A stretch of DNA of 64,000 nucleotides from Russula earlei (lineage: Eukaryota > Basidiomycota > Agaricomycetes > Russulales > Russulaceae): NCBI GenBank assembly GCA_025769875.1, contig JAGFNK010000043.1, forward strand, positions 1 through 64,000, written 5' to 3'. A program made the position numbers and the translations under genes. Shown piece after piece: positions 11,223 through 22,040 of the stretch; within the stretch, counting starts at the first letter, position 1, and each line of letters starts with the position of its first letter. The notes beneath the pieces are model-generated. The model was not told the origin of the DNA, made no database searches, and was given only the letters and a program-made list of their open reading frames with translations.

Positions 11223-12103
11223 TTTCCTCATGTTTTGAGGTTCTTGCCTTCCAGCCATACAAGGGTTCCTTCTTTCATTTCCGGGGTGTCAGGTTTGGAG
11301 GGTTGTTGTTTACGCTCTAGGAGTTGTTGTGCATCATGTCTGGATTGTTCTAGTTCTTTGAGGCGATCAGTGGAGGCGGGAACGTTATTGTCCTTGAGGT
11401 TTATGTTGATCTGGGGTCTGAATCCCATGAGGAGTTCATGTGGTGAGCGTTGTGACACATCGTGTTTCCATGAGTTGTGCGTGTATTCCACAATGGGGAG
11501 CATTTTCGCCCAGGAGTGTGGATGGGTCATGGTCCAGGGTCTTAGATATTGTTCCAGCCAGGCATTCATTCTTTCAGTTTGTCCGTTGGTTTGGGGGTGG
11601 AATGCAGTCGACATGTTTTGAATGATGCCTAGACTTTTACATAAGGCTTTGGAGAAGTTTGACGCGAATTGAGGGTCTCTATCAGATATGATTCTTTTAG
11701 GGATGCCAAACCAGGGCATGAGGTGTTTTAGATACTCGTGTGCAACACCTGTCCCATTGATTGTTTTGTTGCATGGGATGAATTTGGTTGCTTTAGAGCA
11801 CCCTTGATCAACAATGGTGAGAACACTGTCGAATCCTTCTGATTTGGGTAGGTCGGTGATGAGGTTTATTGATACGTATTGGAAAGGGCCTTGTTCAATG
11901 TGTGTGTCAAGTGGGAAGGTCGTGGCTTTTTTTTTTGGTAAGTTAGTTTTGGATTCTTGGCATTTGGCACAGCCTTTTATGTATTGTTCTACGAATTGTC
12001 GTAGTTTGGGTCCCTTGTAGTGTTGCTTGACTAAGTCCCATGTATTGGCTATTCCAGGGTGTCCTGCAGGTGGGGCATCATGGAATTGTTGTAAGACTTC
12101 TCA
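11223..12103 (-). pseudogene. Gypsy B integrase core
   Basis: On the minus strand the HHCC zinc domain reads CAKCQESK near 11965. The catalytic D,D-35-E triad is recognisable: first Asp in LITDLPKSEGFD, second in IISDRDPQFAS, Glu in NGQTERMNAWLEQ. This enzyme inserts the element's cDNA. Tandem TGA stops near 12100 and another at 11223 break the frame. Confidence 0.9.
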
Positions 12104-12605
12104 TCATTTGTCTAGTTTGTTAGGTAGGTAAATCTTTCGTGTAAGAATTTCAGGTGGGAGAAGGGTAGTTTTTTGTTCTTCTACCCCCTTGTTAAGGTCT
12201 TTGCAATGAGAAAGGGTGTCGGCAATGGTGTGGGTATGTCCAGGGACATGTTCCATGGTTATATTGAAGTCTTGCATGTATTGCATCCATCTTGCTTGTC
12301 GTCCAGTTAGTTTCTGTGGTTCTTTGAAGTATGTGAGGTTTTTATGGTCTGTCCTTATTCGGATGGGTTTTTCTGCGCCTAGGAAGAATGGTCGACCACT
12401 TTTGAGGCTGAAAATGATGGCAGCTAGTTCTTTGTCATGTGCATCATAGTTTCTTTCTGCCTCAAGTAATGTTCTTGAATAAAATGCTATAGGATGGAGT
12501 CCATCTTTGTGTTCTTGAGAGATGACTGCTCCTATGGCAAATCCTGATGCATCGGTATCAAGAATAAACTGTTTAGTCCAATTTGGGGTTCATAGGACCA
12601 GGTAA
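12104..12605 (-). pseudogene. Gypsy B RNase H domain
   Basis: The frame carries DTDASGFAIGAVISQ, then AIAFYSRTLLEAERNY-like and DHKNLTYF, and ends LPNKLDK. This is typical of the Ty3-type RNase H that removes RNA template during reverse transcription. A TGA lies just upstream. The RT-RNase H connection is interrupted by the solo LTR D at 12606-13434. Confidence 0.85.
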
Positions 12606-13434
12606 TGTTATGAACCAAGGCCAGGTCCTGGCCATAGATTGTCCTATTTCACTCAAGAGAGACCTCTCTCACTTTGCATTGCCGACTCCCTTCCATTTTC
12701 TGGGCTATCCCTCCTGCGGTACAAGATATCGCTATTGCAAAGGCACTATAACACGACCTGGCACCCGTTTCCTAATCGGGTAATCATCACGTGGCAGCCA
12801 CATGGCCACCCAGCCACCAAGGACCCGAAACAGCAGCACAAACTCTTAGAAACTGTTGCATAAATCATCTGATGTCATCAAGGCTCCAATGACATCATGG
12901 CTGACTGAGCGACTCCACAGTGACCTCATAGGCTCACTAAGCGCTCCACAGTGACATCATAATGATGTCATCGCTCCACAATGATCAGTAATGCGCTCAG
13001 TAAGCCTGAAACTTGACACAAGCAAGTTTATGCCTCTGTAGTCCTATTGGATGGTACCAAAGAGTCTAGAATAGTCCCAGTCCTTTGTAATCGACCCTGT
13101 ACACTGTATATAAGCCCCAATGAAGCATGGCAGTCGTCAGACTGTCCATTTGTGATACTCTCATCTTCCTGGGTACTCCCCCACGACCGCTCAGTTTAAA
13201 GACTCCCCTCACTCCCAAGGTACTCTTCAACGACCGCCTTGTTTAAAGCCCTCTCACTGCACTGGCCTCCAGTCTTTGCCTCTGCCTCCAGTTACACATA
13301 CCAGTCCCCATCTGGTACATTCTAGTCATTTGGCTCGTCCTCTTGTTCAACGCCGCCTATGCCGTGTACCATCTGTTCCGACCCTTGCCCACCTGCTCCT
13401 GAGTCCACATGGATCAGCAGTACGTGTCTTGACA
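12606..13434 (+). mobile_element. Solo LTR D in Gypsy B pol
   Basis: An 829-bp sequence from TGTTATGAACC to GTCTTGACA with perfect GGTAA duplications (12601-12605 and 13435-13439). It has TATATAAG near 13099 and CAGACTGTCCATTTG about 33 nt downstream, the same start motif as LTR A. Copies of this family are at 31964-32793 (inverted) and 33133-33961. Confidence 0.95.
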
Positions 13435-14221
13435 GGTAAGATACGCATGTGTCTTTCAATGATTGAAATGCCTGTTCTTCTTTGGGTGTCCATTCCCACT
13501 GTCTGTTCTTTTTTGTTAGGTTGTTGAGAGGTCTGGCTTTTATTGAGAAATTTGGGATGAAGTTGCGATAGAAGTTGCAGAACCCTAGGAAACTTCGGAT
13601 TTCTTTCAATGTCTTTGGTGTAGGCCAGTCTTTGATTCCTTTGACCTTGACTGGGTCCATGGTGATTTTTCCTTCACCAATGATTACCCCTAGGTATTCA
13701 ACCTTTCTTTTGTGGAATTGACATTTTTCCGGTTTGAGATATAGGTCGTGTTGTTTCAATTTTGACAGGATGTGTTTGACTTTGGATCTATGCTTTTCTT
13801 CATCATTTTCTGTAGCGATGATGATGTCATCCATATAAATTTTGAGCCATCCTTGGGCAAGCTCCTCTTGAAAGATATCATCCATCATGGTTTGGAAGGT
13901 CGCTGGGGAATTGGTCAGTCCAAAGAACATTACTGTTGGTTCGAACAGTCCATCGCTGGTTTTGAAGGTGGCCTTCCACTCATCTCCTTCCTTGATCCTA
14001 ATATTGTTGTAGCCCCATCTAATGTCAAATTTAGTGAAGAGTTCTTTGTCCACTAGGGCATGTATCAATTCTGGGATTAGAGGGAGTGGATAAATGTTAG
14101 GTATCGTCCATTTATTCAAGTTTCTGTAGTCTTGTACTGGTCGGAATTTGCCATCCTTTTTTTTGATCAAGAAGAAGCCACTTGCATATGGTGAGTTAGA
14201 TCTCCTGATTCATTTCAGTCA
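13435..14221 (-). pseudogene. Gypsy B reverse transcriptase
   Basis: A minus-strand frame with FRPVQDYRNLNKWTI, YPLPLIPELI, FTKFDIRWGYNNIRI, FGLTNSPATFQ and the catalytic IYMDDI, followed by the thumb (FHKRKVEYLG) and the FLGFCNFYRNFI connection. This is a Ty3/Gypsy RT. The region is nearly open for 240 codons. It ends where the solo LTR D inserted at 13434. Two TGA codons near 14215 separate it from the protease frame. Confidence 0.92.
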
Positions 14222-14947
14222 CAGGTTTTGTTCGAGGAATTTCCCTTGTTCCTCTTTTTCTTTAGGTGAAAGAGGGTACACTCTGCAATTGATTGTTGTA
14301 GGGGCGTCAGGTTTAAGATCGATAGCGTGGTCCCATTTCCTTGGTCCAGAGAATCTTTCTGATTCTTGTTCCTCAAAGACTTGGCCATAAACATGATATT
14401 GAGGAGGGACTATTTGCTGCCAGGTTAGTTGTCTTGACTGTACTTGGGATTCCACTAATTGTTGGGCAATCGTAGTCTTTTGTAGTTTGGTTTGTATCCA
14501 AAGTTCATCACCTTCTTCCCATTCAGTGATGTTTTTTATCCATTCTGGTGTTTCTTCATCTCTGGATAGGATTATTCTTCCCATTAATGTTCCTTTGGTC
14601 CAGTTGATCTTGGGGTTCATCAATTCAAGGAAAGGGTATCCCAGGATTAAGTTGTCTTGTCTGATGTCCGCTATGAGGAATTGGTGTTTACTCTTTTGTC
14701 CTAGCAGTTTTAGTTCCAAATCCACTGCTTGAGTAATTTTTCCTAGACAATTGGGAGTATTGTTGACATTTTTTACTATCCTGGGTGATGTCAGCTTTCG
14801 CATTTTCAGTTGGAGTTCTTTAGTTAGCTTTGGGGATATGAAGCACTTGGTTGCTCCACTGTCGATCAACGCAACTTTCTTTTTGGCTTTTGAGGTCCCA
14901 TGTACAGTCAAATTGACCTGCATTGACTTCTTTGTAGTATTATACAT
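14219..14947 (-). pseudogene. Gypsy B protease and N-terminal pol
   Basis: A 242-codon frame whose aspartic-protease motif reads ALIDSGATKCFIS, followed by a second conserved block NLILGYPFLELMNP. The C-terminal part links to RT (KWDHAIDLKPDAP, YPLSPKEKEE). The protease would process the polyprotein. Confidence 0.9.
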
Positions 14948-14985
14948 ATTGGTGGTACCTAAGGCCCGAGTGATTGCCGATATGC

Positions 14986-16677
14986 TCAGGCATCCGAAAA
15001 ACCCTTCTCTTCATCATCGCTAGCTTCTCCAGTCAGCATCTTGATGAATTCTTCTCTTTCTTCCTTGGAGAGGGCTTTAGCAGCCTTTGCAACTTTAGCA
15101 GTCACGCTCTCTTCAACAATCTCGACAACAGAGGATTCGGATGTGGTGGTGGTCACCTCTACTGCACGTACGCATGTCATGTTGTGTTTCAGTTTCGTGG
15201 GGCAATCTCTGGCGAGGTGTCCTTGTTTTGAACAATGGAAACACCTGCCTTCGGCACGGTGTTTTTCTTTGTCGGCTTCAGTGATTGCTTTGCATGCTGC
15301 ACCAGCACTTGTGTCCATTGCATTCGGGTCACAAGGTGGTAGGCATGCATGTGGTGCAATGGCATTGTTGGTGGCATTGCCACATGTGCTCCAGGTGGAA
15401 AGGCGAGCCCAGGGGCGATTCGGGTTTGCATTGTGATTGTGTGTGTTGGCGTGATCAGTGAGGACCGCGTGTTTACGCATCCAGATGCGGTGTTGTTTCT
15501 GGGCGCCAGAGATCCATTCTTGAAAGGTAACAGGGTCTTCTTGGCTGATGATAGCTTCAACCAAGGGTTTGGGAAGACTGCACGCAAACAGCCTCATGAC
15601 CATTGGGTCGTTGGTGTGTAGAGATCCGCGGCGCGCAAGTAATTCGAAGTTTGCAATATACTCATCAAGGTTGTTTTCTTTCATCTTGAGTTTGCAAAGT
15701 TGGTCTTGCGCGCATTCGCATTCAGCAGAGTCAGTAAATGCTCTTCTGAACTGTTGCTCCATAGCCTGCCAAACTGTCAATCTGAGAGGGATTTTGTCAG
15801 GGTCTAGCATGACCTTTTCAAGCCATTCGTCCATTGCTTCGACCCAGCCATCAACGTGAGGTCCTTCCATTAGTGACAGGAAGTAGGCACACTTCTTGAT
15901 GGGGTTTTGAGCAATTTTACTGTCGAAATTCATCCTCATAAAGCGTCAGAACGCAGTGAGGAATGTGTGAGTGCGTGCACGGTCGCCATTGAAGGCCTTT
16001 GGCGGGACGCCTTCGAGCTTGCCATTGTCAGAGGGGTGTGTGTCACGATCATACACGGCATATGTGTCGTAGTTGTCGGGGTCGGGGCTCAGAGGTTGTC
16101 TTCCGCGTCTTCCGAAACCTTGGAACAAGGACGGGCATGGATACGCCTGCGCCATTCTGGATGACGCAAGTTGTTGAGGTATTTGCGCTGGTGGTTCTTC
16201 TGGTTTGTCAGCCATGACGAGGAGTTGCGTCGTGGTCTTGGGTTCTTGTTCCATAGGTTCGGCAGGTGCGGGTCCAGGGGTTGGGGTGCGAGATGGATTC
16301 TTCGAGTTTGGGATTGGTTCTCCTGATTTGATGAGCTGTTCTATGTCAAGACCTTTGAGGGGGTCAAAGGTTAGTCCAAGAGCCAGGCATGTGATGCAAT
16401 AAGCTTCGAAGTAGTCTTCGCAGCATCAAATTTTGAACCATACACCGTAGAGGGTTCCAAGGCCAACCTTGGCCTTCCTGTAATAAGTGTAATACCCAGT
16501 CCAGGGTACACTGTCTATTCCTACTCTGAGGAAGTGGGCATTTTCTCTAAAGGCTTCAGGGATGAGTGCGTCGTCAAGGTCTGGGTTTAACTTGAAGGGG
16601 CATTTGAGCTTCTTTAGTTCCTCTTCTGTGGGTTTTCCTTGTCCTTTGAATCTCCAGTCTCTAGCCATGGAAGTCAT
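14986..16677 (-). pseudogene. Gypsy B gag
   Basis: About 563 codons on the minus strand in one frame. Premature TGA codons lie near 16427 and 15944; the second stands where Trp or Arg would be in TAF-x-RFMRMNFD. A Retrotrans_gag-type core (VWQAMEQQFRRAFTD, LDEYIANFELLARR) is followed by a nucleocapsid zinc knuckle CFHCSKQGHLARDC. The end is acidic and Ser-rich. Gag forms the virus-like particle. A more decayed copy of the same gag lies at 34404-36258. Confidence 0.9.
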
Positions 16678-16743
16678 CTTTTGAAAATCGTCGTATTTCG
16701 GGGTGGATGCATATATACGTGTTCGGGGTCAAGGGTTCGAAGG

Positions 16744-16755
16744 TAAGCTTGTTCT
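16744..16755 (-). promoter_or_regulatory. Candidate self-complementary primer-binding site of Gypsy B
   Basis: Read on the element's RNA strand, AGAACAAGCTTA lies 2 nt inside the 5' LTR boundary. It is exactly complementary to TAAGCTTGTTCT (reverse of 17909-17920) in the LTR, about 33 nt from the TATA box. The second copy of the element keeps an 11-nt version (36326-36336). Confidence 0.7.
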
Positions 16756-16757
16756 AA

Positions 16758-18142
16758 TGTCACTGACTGGGGGCAGTGTCACTGACAAATTGGTTCACAT
16801 GCAAGACAGGCGCACTGAGTCGAGCGAGATAATGAGTTCTCGTGAAAGTCGTGGATCTTGGTGACAACACAGCAGGTGTTACACCATTTTCCTTTTACGT
16901 TTACTTCTTACCTTTTGCTACGGACTGCTTGCTTGCGTACGTCCCTTTACTTACTGGTCTTGTGATCTCTTACGTCTTGTGATCCTTTCTGTGTTATCAT
17001 GTGATTCATACACGTCCAGGTAACACTGGATTGCTGTTACTTTCCCTTTGTTTGGTTCTCTTTCCATTTATGTTCACTTCTTAGTTTCGACTGTGCAATG
17101 CTGCGCACCTACTGTGCAGCACAGTTACTTGGTTCTGACTCATTCATGGCCTCATTCCTATGACTCCTACTTATCATGACTCCTACTATACTAGTAGCAC
17201 AGTCAAAGCGCAGCTATTGCTGCGCTTCTCCTGTATATATATAAGCTCAGTACTTTGTGACCAAAGCCCTAAGCTTGGTCTCTTGTAGAATCCAACCTAC
17301 TCTTGTCCAAACATATTCGCCTGCAACCCAATTCACTCTCACAAACTTAACTCACAACTACCTCTCCATTTCATCAACTCTCAACACACCATCCACCATC
17401 TACTCTTCGCCTTTCCCTTCCTTCCCTAAGAGTCTCTCTTCACTCTCCTGAGAAGAGCTCTCCTCCTTTAAGACCTACCTTCCTCTACTCTCTCTGCGTT
17501 GTTCAAGGTCCTGATGGACTTGAACGCATATAGCTAGTGGAACCAGCCCTAGTCTATCCCATTACAAACTTACCCTAGCTTCTCAACGGACCGAGTCGTA
17601 CTAGGAAGGGTCTATTGGCCATAACCTGTTTAGCATAAAACACTTCGACCGCTGCAGGGATCCTTACTCATTATACACGGGAACCAGCCCGTTTCTTGAA
17701 CACCTCTCTATCATCGACTTGCTTTCTGCTTGTGAACTGACATGGCTAGTTACCGTGACAGCAGGAGCTAGTGTGTACCACAGAGAGGGGAAACAGCGAA
17801 TAAGTCTTTGCATTCGAAGACTTAATGAGATGAGAGAGTTTCTGAGTCAACTGCTTGATTTCCTGCAAGCCTACAGTCCCGAAGCTGAAATCCAGTGATA
17901 TTCACAAGAGAACAAGCTTAGGGCTTGTTCTCTTTGACAGACAGGTTTATATAGACAATATGTCCTATATCAAATAGTAGACATGAAGTAGTAGCAAGGC
18001 GATTGAGACTGGAACATGCTGGAAGGTGGTGGTACATGCGAGGCTAATGAGTCATGAGAATGCATGGGAATAGTGAGGCTTGTCCGGGTAGGCTTGTCCG
18101 GTTGCCGGTCCAGTCCGGTCCGAAGAGCCGGTACTTGTGACA
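16758..18142 (-). mobile_element. Gypsy B 5' LTR (interrupted by a solo LTR C)
   Basis: About 496 bp without the insertion at 16877-17765. The reverse-strand TATA box (TATATAAACC, 17944-17953) precedes the hairpin GAGAACAAGC-CCTAA-GCTTGTTCTC (17908-17932) where transcription should start. Confidence 0.9.
16877..17760 (+). mobile_element. Solo LTR C
   Basis: An 884-bp insertion from TGTTACACC to TACCGTGACA with perfect GCAGG duplications (16872-16876 and 17761-17765). It has a long TATATATATAAG promoter (17234-17244) and a hairpin GACCAA…TTGGTC (17259-17280). The loop reads AGCCCTAAGC, nearly the same start motif as in Gypsy B. No internal part of this family is in the window. Confidence 0.92.
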
Positions 18143-18147
18143 CACAT

Positions 18148-18980
18148 TGTTGTGCAAGCAATTCTTGGCACAATTGACATACAGCAAGCCCCACTTAGTG
18201 GCAACCCTTTTAGCAATAAAGGACAGTATTACAGCCTCTCTAAGGACCCTTTAGGATGACTCTAAGTGCTCTACAAAAGGCACTAATATGATACTAAAGA
18301 CCCTACAACACGTTATTAGACTAACTCTGATAACCATAGAATGAACTATAAAGCAATACTAAGGACCTTAATACAAGTATTAGGGTCAACTCTAAGGACC
18401 CTAATGGAACTATATAAAGGACCTTATAGGCAACTCTATTCCCTGAACCAAACTACAAGTCCTCAAATGACCAGCCCTAAACTAACTAACAGTAAATGAA
18501 TCAGGTGCTTTGCACATGTACTAAAGCAGTGAACATGTGGACAAGTAAAGGCTCTTACTCATCAATAGAAGCCTTCTTACTCAGCAGCTTACTGAGCATG
18601 ACTGAGCATGCTCAGTAAGCATACTCCAATTTCTTACTCATCTGTCAATTGTGCTTGATAACAAGGTTATGACTTGTTCTCTATTAGGCAGTTCTCTTGT
18701 AGTATATAAGCGCTCAATAAAGTAGCAGACAGTCTTCAGACTGTCCATTTGTTTATGGCACTCTCTACCCCTGGGATACTCCTTTAAGGGACCATCCCCT
18801 TGTGACCATTCTGGCCTCTTCCCTGCATAACTTCTTGACACTACCAGTAACCATACCTCTTTGGTACTTGGTACTGCTCTGGACTTTGCTCCTTGCCCAT
18901 GCTGTCTTAGACATCTATCAACTCATCTTCGAACTTATTCCTCGCTCTTGAACAGGATTGTTCAACAGTGAGTCTTGACA
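18148..18980 (+). mobile_element. Solo LTR A, right part
   Basis: Continuation of the LTR begun at 7933, to GAGTCTTGACA. It is followed by the second CCAGG duplication (18981-18985) and then by Gypsy A gag. It keeps the TATATAAG and GACAGTC/GACTGTC start region near 18707-18746. Confidence 0.9.
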
Positions 18981-18985
18981 CCAGG

Positions 18986-20263
18986 AAGAAGCAGAGCAAG
19001 CAGAAGTTACCCACACCCTTGAAGCTACAGTAGAAACTGCATCAAGGGTCCTATCTCAGGTCACTAGAGCTCTCACACCCACCAGAGGGAACACACCAAC
19101 ACCAGGCCCATCTAGAGTACTTGGAGGATTTGACTACCTGGAACCTAGCCATCTTCCAACTCCTGTAACAGTAGGACAGCATACAGTAGAGGCACCCCTG
19201 CCACCACCTCCATCTCCTACATGCAGAACAACATGAGCCCCTGCACCTCTGGTCACAGTTCTGGCAGTGCCAGCATTGCCTGCACCACCAACTCCACCAG
19301 TACAACCACCAGTAGTACCTGCACAAGCAGCACCACCAGCACCCTTTGTGCCACCAGCTCCAGCTCTGCCACCACCCCCTGTACAACCTACTCCAATGGC
19401 AGCACCCACACCTGCCCAGGTACAACAAAATTGTATCATTGGGACCACCCCAGAGGCCTTTGATGGCAAAGTGGACAATGCAGAGACATTCTAGGCCACC
19501 CTAGACAACTACTACTATATCAACCTGGACTCATTCCCAGATGAAGGAAAAAGGGTCGCAGCTGCCCTTACACACTTCAAATTTGGTACCCCAGCTGGGA
19601 CTTGGGCTTGAGAACTAATGACAAAGGCCCAAGCCTCACAGCCAATCAATTATGGCTCTTGGCAAGACTTTAAGACAGCATTTGCTGATCATTTCATCCC
19701 AGCAGATGCACAGTTGGAATCAAACGCCTTAATGCACTCCCTTCAATAAGGCAATACCCCATTCAATGAATGGTACCAAAAGTGGTCCCATCATGCAACC
19801 TGCTCACAAGCAGATGAAAACACCAAAATGTTTGCCTTCCACAGTAACTTAAATCAAGGAATCCACACAAAGATATTGGGTATAACACCTGACCCCACTA
19901 CTTTAGCAGCACTAGTCAAGAAAGCATGTGAATTTGATCAAGTGTATCACATGTGGATGTCACCATCATTCCATACAGGGAAACCAACTGTACAAAACAA
20001 GGGGTCTAACCACTAATGACCCAGATACCCCAGTAGAAATCAATCTCTATCAGGGGGAACCAAGCAAGCAGCACTGGAACAACAATGCTCCGTGTAACAC
20101 TCTCACAAAGGCTGAGAAACAATGCTGCACAGAACTGAAACTGTGCTACTACTGCAGCAAACTCAACCACATGGCCAAAGACTGCAGGTCTAAGAAAGCT
20201 GCTGCTCATGCTTGCCACCCCAGACAGTCCTCACAGACAGCAGTCCATTCAGCTACCATTTAG
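18986..20263 (+). pseudogene. Gypsy A gag
   Basis: The frame continues from the upstream module (EEAEQAEV…). After a Pro/Ala-rich linker it has a Retrotrans_gag core: FDGKVDNAETF, DNYYYINLDSFPDEGKR, FNEWYQKW and TKMFAFHSNLNQGI. The zinc knuckle is LCYYCSKLNHMAKDC (near 20150). Several stops (including a TAG in place of an expected Trp after AETF) and a frameshift near 19990 show that it is dead. Confidence 0.88.
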
Positions 20264-20376
20264 GAAGAACAACCTGAACAGAAAGAAACTGACCTGGTTC
20301 CTATTGCATCCCTTGTAACTTGGCGAGAGAGTCTTGCCACTAACATTCCACATCCCCATTCTGCCCCTATGGATTT

Positions 20377-21351
20377 TTGATAGAACCCCTTAGTGCACCA
20401 CTAAGGAATATGGTACAGATTGCCACTATACCCATACAAATCAATTACCCCAAAGTCTTTACAAAGAATATAAGATCCCCTTCCATAGCCCTGAAAGTAA
20501 CACTCATGGGGAAACTTAGCGGCAAGGAAATCAGTGCAAGTGCCCTCATAGATAGTGGGGCAGAAGGAATGATAATCCATGAAAAGTTTGTGAACCAACA
20601 TAACCTCCATCTTCACAGTTTGCAAAAGCCCCTATCAGCACAAAATGTGGATGGCACCACAAACATTAATGGCTTAATCAGATATAGCACCATCCAGTGA
20701 CTTTGGATCAAAGCAATGGGAGGCACACATGACAAACAAGCAGAATTTCTTGTTACTAACATAGGAGACCATGATATTATCCTAGGTACTGACTGGTTAA
20801 GACATCACAACCCAGACATCAATTGGACCAATGACACTATCACCTTGCGGAATTGCCCAGCAACATGTATAATGACACAACCTTTTATAACAGTCCTGTC
20901 AACTCACAATACACAGGGAGGGGCAATCAAAGCCCTCACCTTCCTGGAAAATGAAGAACCATCTTTCAGGGATATAGCAGCATTAATATTTCATGACACC
21001 ATGGACAAGGAGGAACCCCTTATTCGACCAACAGATTCATACTGCCTTCCAGTCCCATCCATTCCAAAACAAGCAAAGAGTACAACATCTACCAAGCTGG
21101 CAAAAGATAGCCAGCTGACACAGTCCCTTGTGGAACTAATCCCAACTGAATATAAGGCCTGGCAAAGCATGTTTGATGAGCAAGCCTCCCAACGCCTCCC
21201 TGCTCATGCACCGTGGGATCATGCCATTAACCTCAGACCAGGGGCCCCACATAAAGACTGTGGCATCTATAGGCTCACTCCAAAGGAGTTAATAGCATTA
21301 AAAGAATATCTAGATGAAGCACCTCAAGAGAGGGACTATTCGCCCCTCTAA
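20377..21351 (+). pseudogene. Gypsy A protease and pol linker
   Basis: The aspartic-protease motif ALIDSGAEGMIIHEKFV is near 20550 and the second block DIILGTDWLRHHNPDINW near 20770. WDHAINLRPGAP and YRLTPKELIAL then lead toward RT. A stop at about 20698 separates two open parts. Confidence 0.88.
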
Positions 21352-21486
21352 AGCACCAATAGCTAGCCCATTCTTCTTTGTAGAAAATAAAGGCAGTGCC
21401 CTATGCCCAGTACAGGACTATCAAGGTCTTAATGCTGCCACTATCAAAGATGCCTACCCCCTACCATTGATCCCAGACCTCATTGA
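21314..21486 (+). pseudogene. Gypsy A reverse transcriptase, left part
   Basis: An RT start with [19 protein letters not shown] and [12 protein letters not shown], cut after LID by Copia-1. The sequence resumes at 27346. Confidence 0.9.
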
Positions 21487-22040
21487 TGTTAAACCAGAAC
21501 CCGAACGGATCAAAGAAGGCAAAGACCTTCATACAAGGTTAAAGATCCGCTCACAGATGTTATGTGTTAGACAGAACTTTAGTATATGCGCTTATGGCAA
21601 TAGGGTTACGCATACTACGCTATCTATCACAAGATGCAGCCTTACGCTGTGTCTAGAACCTTTCCACATCACGCGTCACTTAATGCGCGATATAGTGGAC
21701 ACCTGTAGTCACCTCTTTTGGACTTAGGAACAGCCCTGGGTCATAGAGGTATAAATACCATACTTGTAGACGAGTATACATATCGCTCTACACCCCAATA
21801 TCACTTGAGCATTAGCACAACCTCTAAGGTGGGTTGCTTGGCCTGTTAGCTGCGCTCTATGCTGCGCAACAGGTTATGGGCCCTGCAAGCCATGCGCCTT
21901 CATCGGCTGCAACGATGGTGAAGCATCCCTGAAGCCTGCATGCTGCGGCGAGCTAGTCTACCCTATGGGGAGACTATGTCGGCTTGTTTTAATACAAATA
22001 CTCTTACTGACGACCTCTAAGCCCCTTTCTAACAGCTACA

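Larger units (their letters stand above)
8066..18142 (-). mobile_element. Gypsy B, full-length chromodomain Ty3/Gypsy retrotransposon
   Basis: A complete element in minus orientation with 5-bp duplications CACAT (8061-8065 and 18143-18147). Its LTRs of about 500 bp start TGTCACTGAC and end ACTTGTGACA. Both are split by later solo LTRs (A in the left, C in the right), and a solo LTR D sits in pol. In transcription order it holds gag, protease, RT, RNase H, integrase, chromodomain, then an extra zinc-knuckle ORF, and a purine-rich tract next to the 3' LTR (9533-9546). All premature stops I translated are TGA. It is too decayed to encode its proteins but structurally complete. Confidence 0.95.

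Noticed and set aside
9634..16677. TGA recoded as an amino acid in Gypsy B
   Set aside because: Neighbouring nuclear genes use TGA as a true stop (Rho, PFK26, PDK-like). CpG decay explains the TGA-only pattern.
19051..19478. Cys/Trp-rich and Gly/Ala-rich minus-strand frames
   Set aside because: They are antisense shadows of the Pro/Ala-rich linker of Gypsy A gag.
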